A DNA stretch of 15,670 nt, taken from assembly GCA_947176675.1 (NCBI GenBank), contig CAMWRN010000025.1:1-15670 (forward strand). The letters run 5' to 3'. Below the pieces are notes generated by a model, which saw only the letters and a program-made list of their open reading frames with translations, was not told where the DNA came from and did no database searches. The DNA is from an uncultured Clostridia bacterium (GTDB lineage: Bacteria > Bacillota > Clostridia > Oscillospirales > Ruminococcaceae). A program made the translations under genes and the position numbers. Positions 14,178 through 15,670 of the stretch are shown here, in pieces. Position 1 is the stretch's first letter, and the number at the start of each line of letters is the position of its first letter.

Positions 14178-14462
14178 TCAGTTCGTGCCGGTGAGGAATT
14201 TAAGGAACGGATTAGCGAACAGAAGCATGATAGCTACGAACAGACCGTAGATACCCGTTGTCTCCGCAACGGCGCAGCCGATGAACATTGTGGAAGTTGC
14301 AGTACCCTTGATCTCGGGCTGTCTGCCGATAGTCTCGATAGCCTTGCCTACAGCGTAGCCTTCACCGATACCGGGTCCGATACCTGCGATCATCGCAAGA
14401 CCTGCGCCGATTGCCTGTCCCGCAAGGACAGTCGCCTGTGCGTTTAATAATGCCTCATTCAT
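14178..14462 (-). CDS. atpE: F1Fo ATP synthase subunit c, Na+-type two-carboxylate form
   Basis: The product is 94 residues with two membrane helices joined by the polar loop GRQPE (46-50). It forms the ion-carrying rotor ring. Helix 1 contains AGIGPGIGEGYAVGKA with Glu34; helix 2 contains CAVAETTGIYGL with Glu67. Compared from memory with the Ilyobacter Na+ ring (Gln32, Val63, Glu65, Ser66, Thr67, Tyr70), the aligned residues here are Glu34, Val65, Glu67, Thr68, Thr69 and Tyr72. A Glu at the Gln32 place is the two-carboxylate arrangement described for the Fusobacterium nucleatum Na+ ring. Na+ coupling is therefore likely but inferred. It starts 31 bases after atpB. Confidence 0.97.
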   Translation of the reverse strand: MNEALLNAQATVLAGQAIGAGLAMIAGIGPGIGEGYAVGKAIETIGRQPEIKGTATSTMFIGCAVAETTGIYGLFVAIMLLFANPFLKFLTGTN

Positions 14463-14493
14463 AAAAATATACCTCCAAAAAATTTTTCAGGGT

Positions 14494-15240
14494 TTATTCT
14501 TTACCCATTTTGATGTAAGCCATAGTAAGCATGATGAATACGTATGACTGTATCGCTCCCGAGAACAGATCGAAGTAGATCGACAGCACTGCGGGAATAC
14601 CGATCTGGAAAATGTTGAATACGTAGCCGTTGAGAGACTCGATCGGCGGTATCCCGATAAGATTGTAAAGTGCTCCGCTGGCAGATCCCAGAGCAAGGTA
14701 GAGGATCAGCGTAATTATCATGCCGCCCGCTACGTTTCCGAAAAGACGCAGAGCCATAGCAACAGGCGTTGCGACTTCGCCGATGATATTAAGCGGGTTT
14801 ATGAACTGCTTGAAGTAGCCTCCCACACCGTTGAATTTGACTTTTGTGTAGGTTATCAGCACGAAGGTCATCAGCGCCAGACCTCCCGTAACGCTTATAT
14901 CCGCAGTAATGCTCCTGAAGCCTATCATTGAGATAAGCGTGCCTACTATGATATAAGCGAAAACAGCGGCAATGTAGGGAGCGTATGCCATCGACGATTT
15001 GTCCATATTGACCTCGACCATGTTGTTTACGGTCTTGACTATGTATTCTGCAGCACACTGACGTTTGGTTTCGGGAACCTTTTTAAGGTTCTTTGTCAGT
15101 ATAAGGCAAGCAGCCAGAACGATCAGGATAACAAGCCAACCGGTTACAACCGATTCGGATATGGAAAAAACCACCTCGCCCGATTCGGACAGAATGCTGA
15201 ACATTCGTCTCGGGCCCTCTACATTTACCTCAAATCCCAT
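14494..15240 (-). CDS. atpB: F1Fo ATP synthase subunit a
   Basis: The product is 248 residues. It is the stator channel that passes ions to and from the c ring. It has several hydrophobic helices. The essential Arg is R165 in ALRLFGNVAGG, and the last helix has GAIQSYVFIMLTMAYI with Gln231. AAAGGAGGG lies five to eight bases before the ATG. It is four bases from the end of atpI, so translation is probably coupled. All expected key residues are present. Confidence 0.98.
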   Translation of the reverse strand: MGFEVNVEGPRRMFSILSESGEVVFSISESVVTGWLVILIVLAACLILTKNLKKVPETKRQCAAEYIVKTVNNMVEVNMDKSSMAYAPYIAAVFAYIIVGTLISMIGFRSITADISVTGGLALMTFVLITYTKVKFNGVGGYFKQFINPLNIIGEVATPVAMALRLFGNVAGGMIITLILYLALGSASGALYNLIGIPPIESLNGYVFNIFQIGIPAVLSIYFDLFSGAIQSYVFIMLTMAYIKMGKE

Positions 15241-15244
15241 GATT

Positions 15245-15637
15245 TCACCCTCCTTTCCGTTTTACCGCCGCATGAACAGTATAAGCAAGCTTGGGGTAGA
15301 GCTGCGGTATCGCCGCCGCCACAAGATTGATGGACGGACATTTGATCCCCGCAACAAACAGCAGACCTGTTATAAGCAGCCTTATCATATACGAGCCGAA
15401 CATATACCTCTTAGCGGATGTAAGAGGGCGTTCCACGGCTCTTTCCGAGGAAAGTCCAAGGATTATGAAATTAAGCAGCATGACTGCCGTTCCCGCAAGA
15501 AGTCCCAGTGGAACCTCAATGCAAAGCCTATAGACAGGCAGCGATATAAGGTATACCGCAAGGTCAAGGACAAGCGCTCTGGGCAGGAGGAATTTCAGTT
15601 CCCTGCAAATCATTTCGCTGAATAAACGTCCCGCCAT
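15245..15637 (-). CDS. atpI: ATP synthase subunit I (AtpI-like membrane protein)
   Basis: The product is 130 residues with four hydrophobic segments (about 21-37, 42-62, 78-96 and a weaker one at 103-115) and a basic tail (AAVKRKGG). Sequence similarity in this family is weak, so the call depends mainly on size, topology and its place directly ahead of atpB. AtpI proteins assist c-ring assembly or have been linked to Mg2+/Ca2+ handling in other bacteria. GGAAAGGAAAGG precedes the ATG. The operon promoter is not seen; only 33 bases remain to the window edge. Confidence 0.85.
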   Translation of the reverse strand: MAGRLFSEMICRELKFLLPRALVLDLAVYLISLPVYRLCIEVPLGLLAGTAVMLLNFIILGLSSERAVERPLTSAKRYMFGSYMIRLLITGLLFVAGIKCPSINLVAAAIPQLYPKLAYTVHAAVKRKGG

Positions 15638-15670
15638 AAGAGAGCCTTTCCTTTCCTCAAAGCATACAAC

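Noticed and set aside
1..15670. Mobile element, phage or CRISPR content
   Set aside because: I see no transposase, integrase or Cas protein, no regularly spaced repeats and no terminal inverted repeats flanking a cargo. Gene content is core-genome-like.

Overview
The window looks like the chromosome of a low-to-moderate-GC Gram-positive anaerobe in the Clostridia, most like a Ruminococcus-type Oscillospiraceae. This rests on AAAGGA/AGGAGG ribosome binding sites, sigma-A promoters, a YtrA-type GntR regulator with an ABC transporter, a YcdB-like secreted protein with S-layer-homology-like ends, and a clostridial-looking F-type ATP synthase. The genus is inferred, not proven. Nearly everything is housekeeping. 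I see no mobile element, CRISPR array, tRNA or rRNA.

Left part (1-2880). A hairpin at 2-26 probably ends an upstream + strand gene. One large - strand gene (290-2617) encodes a secreted YcdB/PepSY-type protein and has its own extended -10 promoter and a strong terminator. The divergent spacer (2706-2897) also holds a near-perfect + strand promoter overlapped by a large nested palindrome, the likely operator of the next operon.

Middle left (2898-5559, + strand). A tight four-gene operon: YtrA-type GntR repressor, ABC ATPase and two six-helix membrane proteins. The genes overlap or nearly touch. The operon ends at a hairpin that also faces the convergent ribosomal operon.

Middle (5702-8585, - strand). 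The operon rpmG-secE-nusG-rplK-rplA has a perfect TTGACA/TATAAT promoter. It stops after rplA, with no rplJ-rplL-rpoB following. Its spacers are long (148-166 bases) and rich in hairpins. The rplK-rplA spacer carries GGUGGGAGG, a sequence I recognise from the L1-binding stalk of 23S rRNA, so it may be an L1 feedback site.

Right part (8604-15637, - strand). A complete ATP synthase operon, atpI-B-E-F-H-A-G-D-C, encodes all eight F1Fo subunits plus the assembly/ion factor AtpI. The c subunit carries two ion-site glutamates and the ETTGIY motif, which predicts Na+ rather than H+ coupling. The operon's terminator stem physically contains the promoter of the rpmG operon.

The window does not appear to hold an undescribed multi-gene system. 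The most interesting signals are regulatory RNA or DNA elements and the ion specificity of the ATP synthase.
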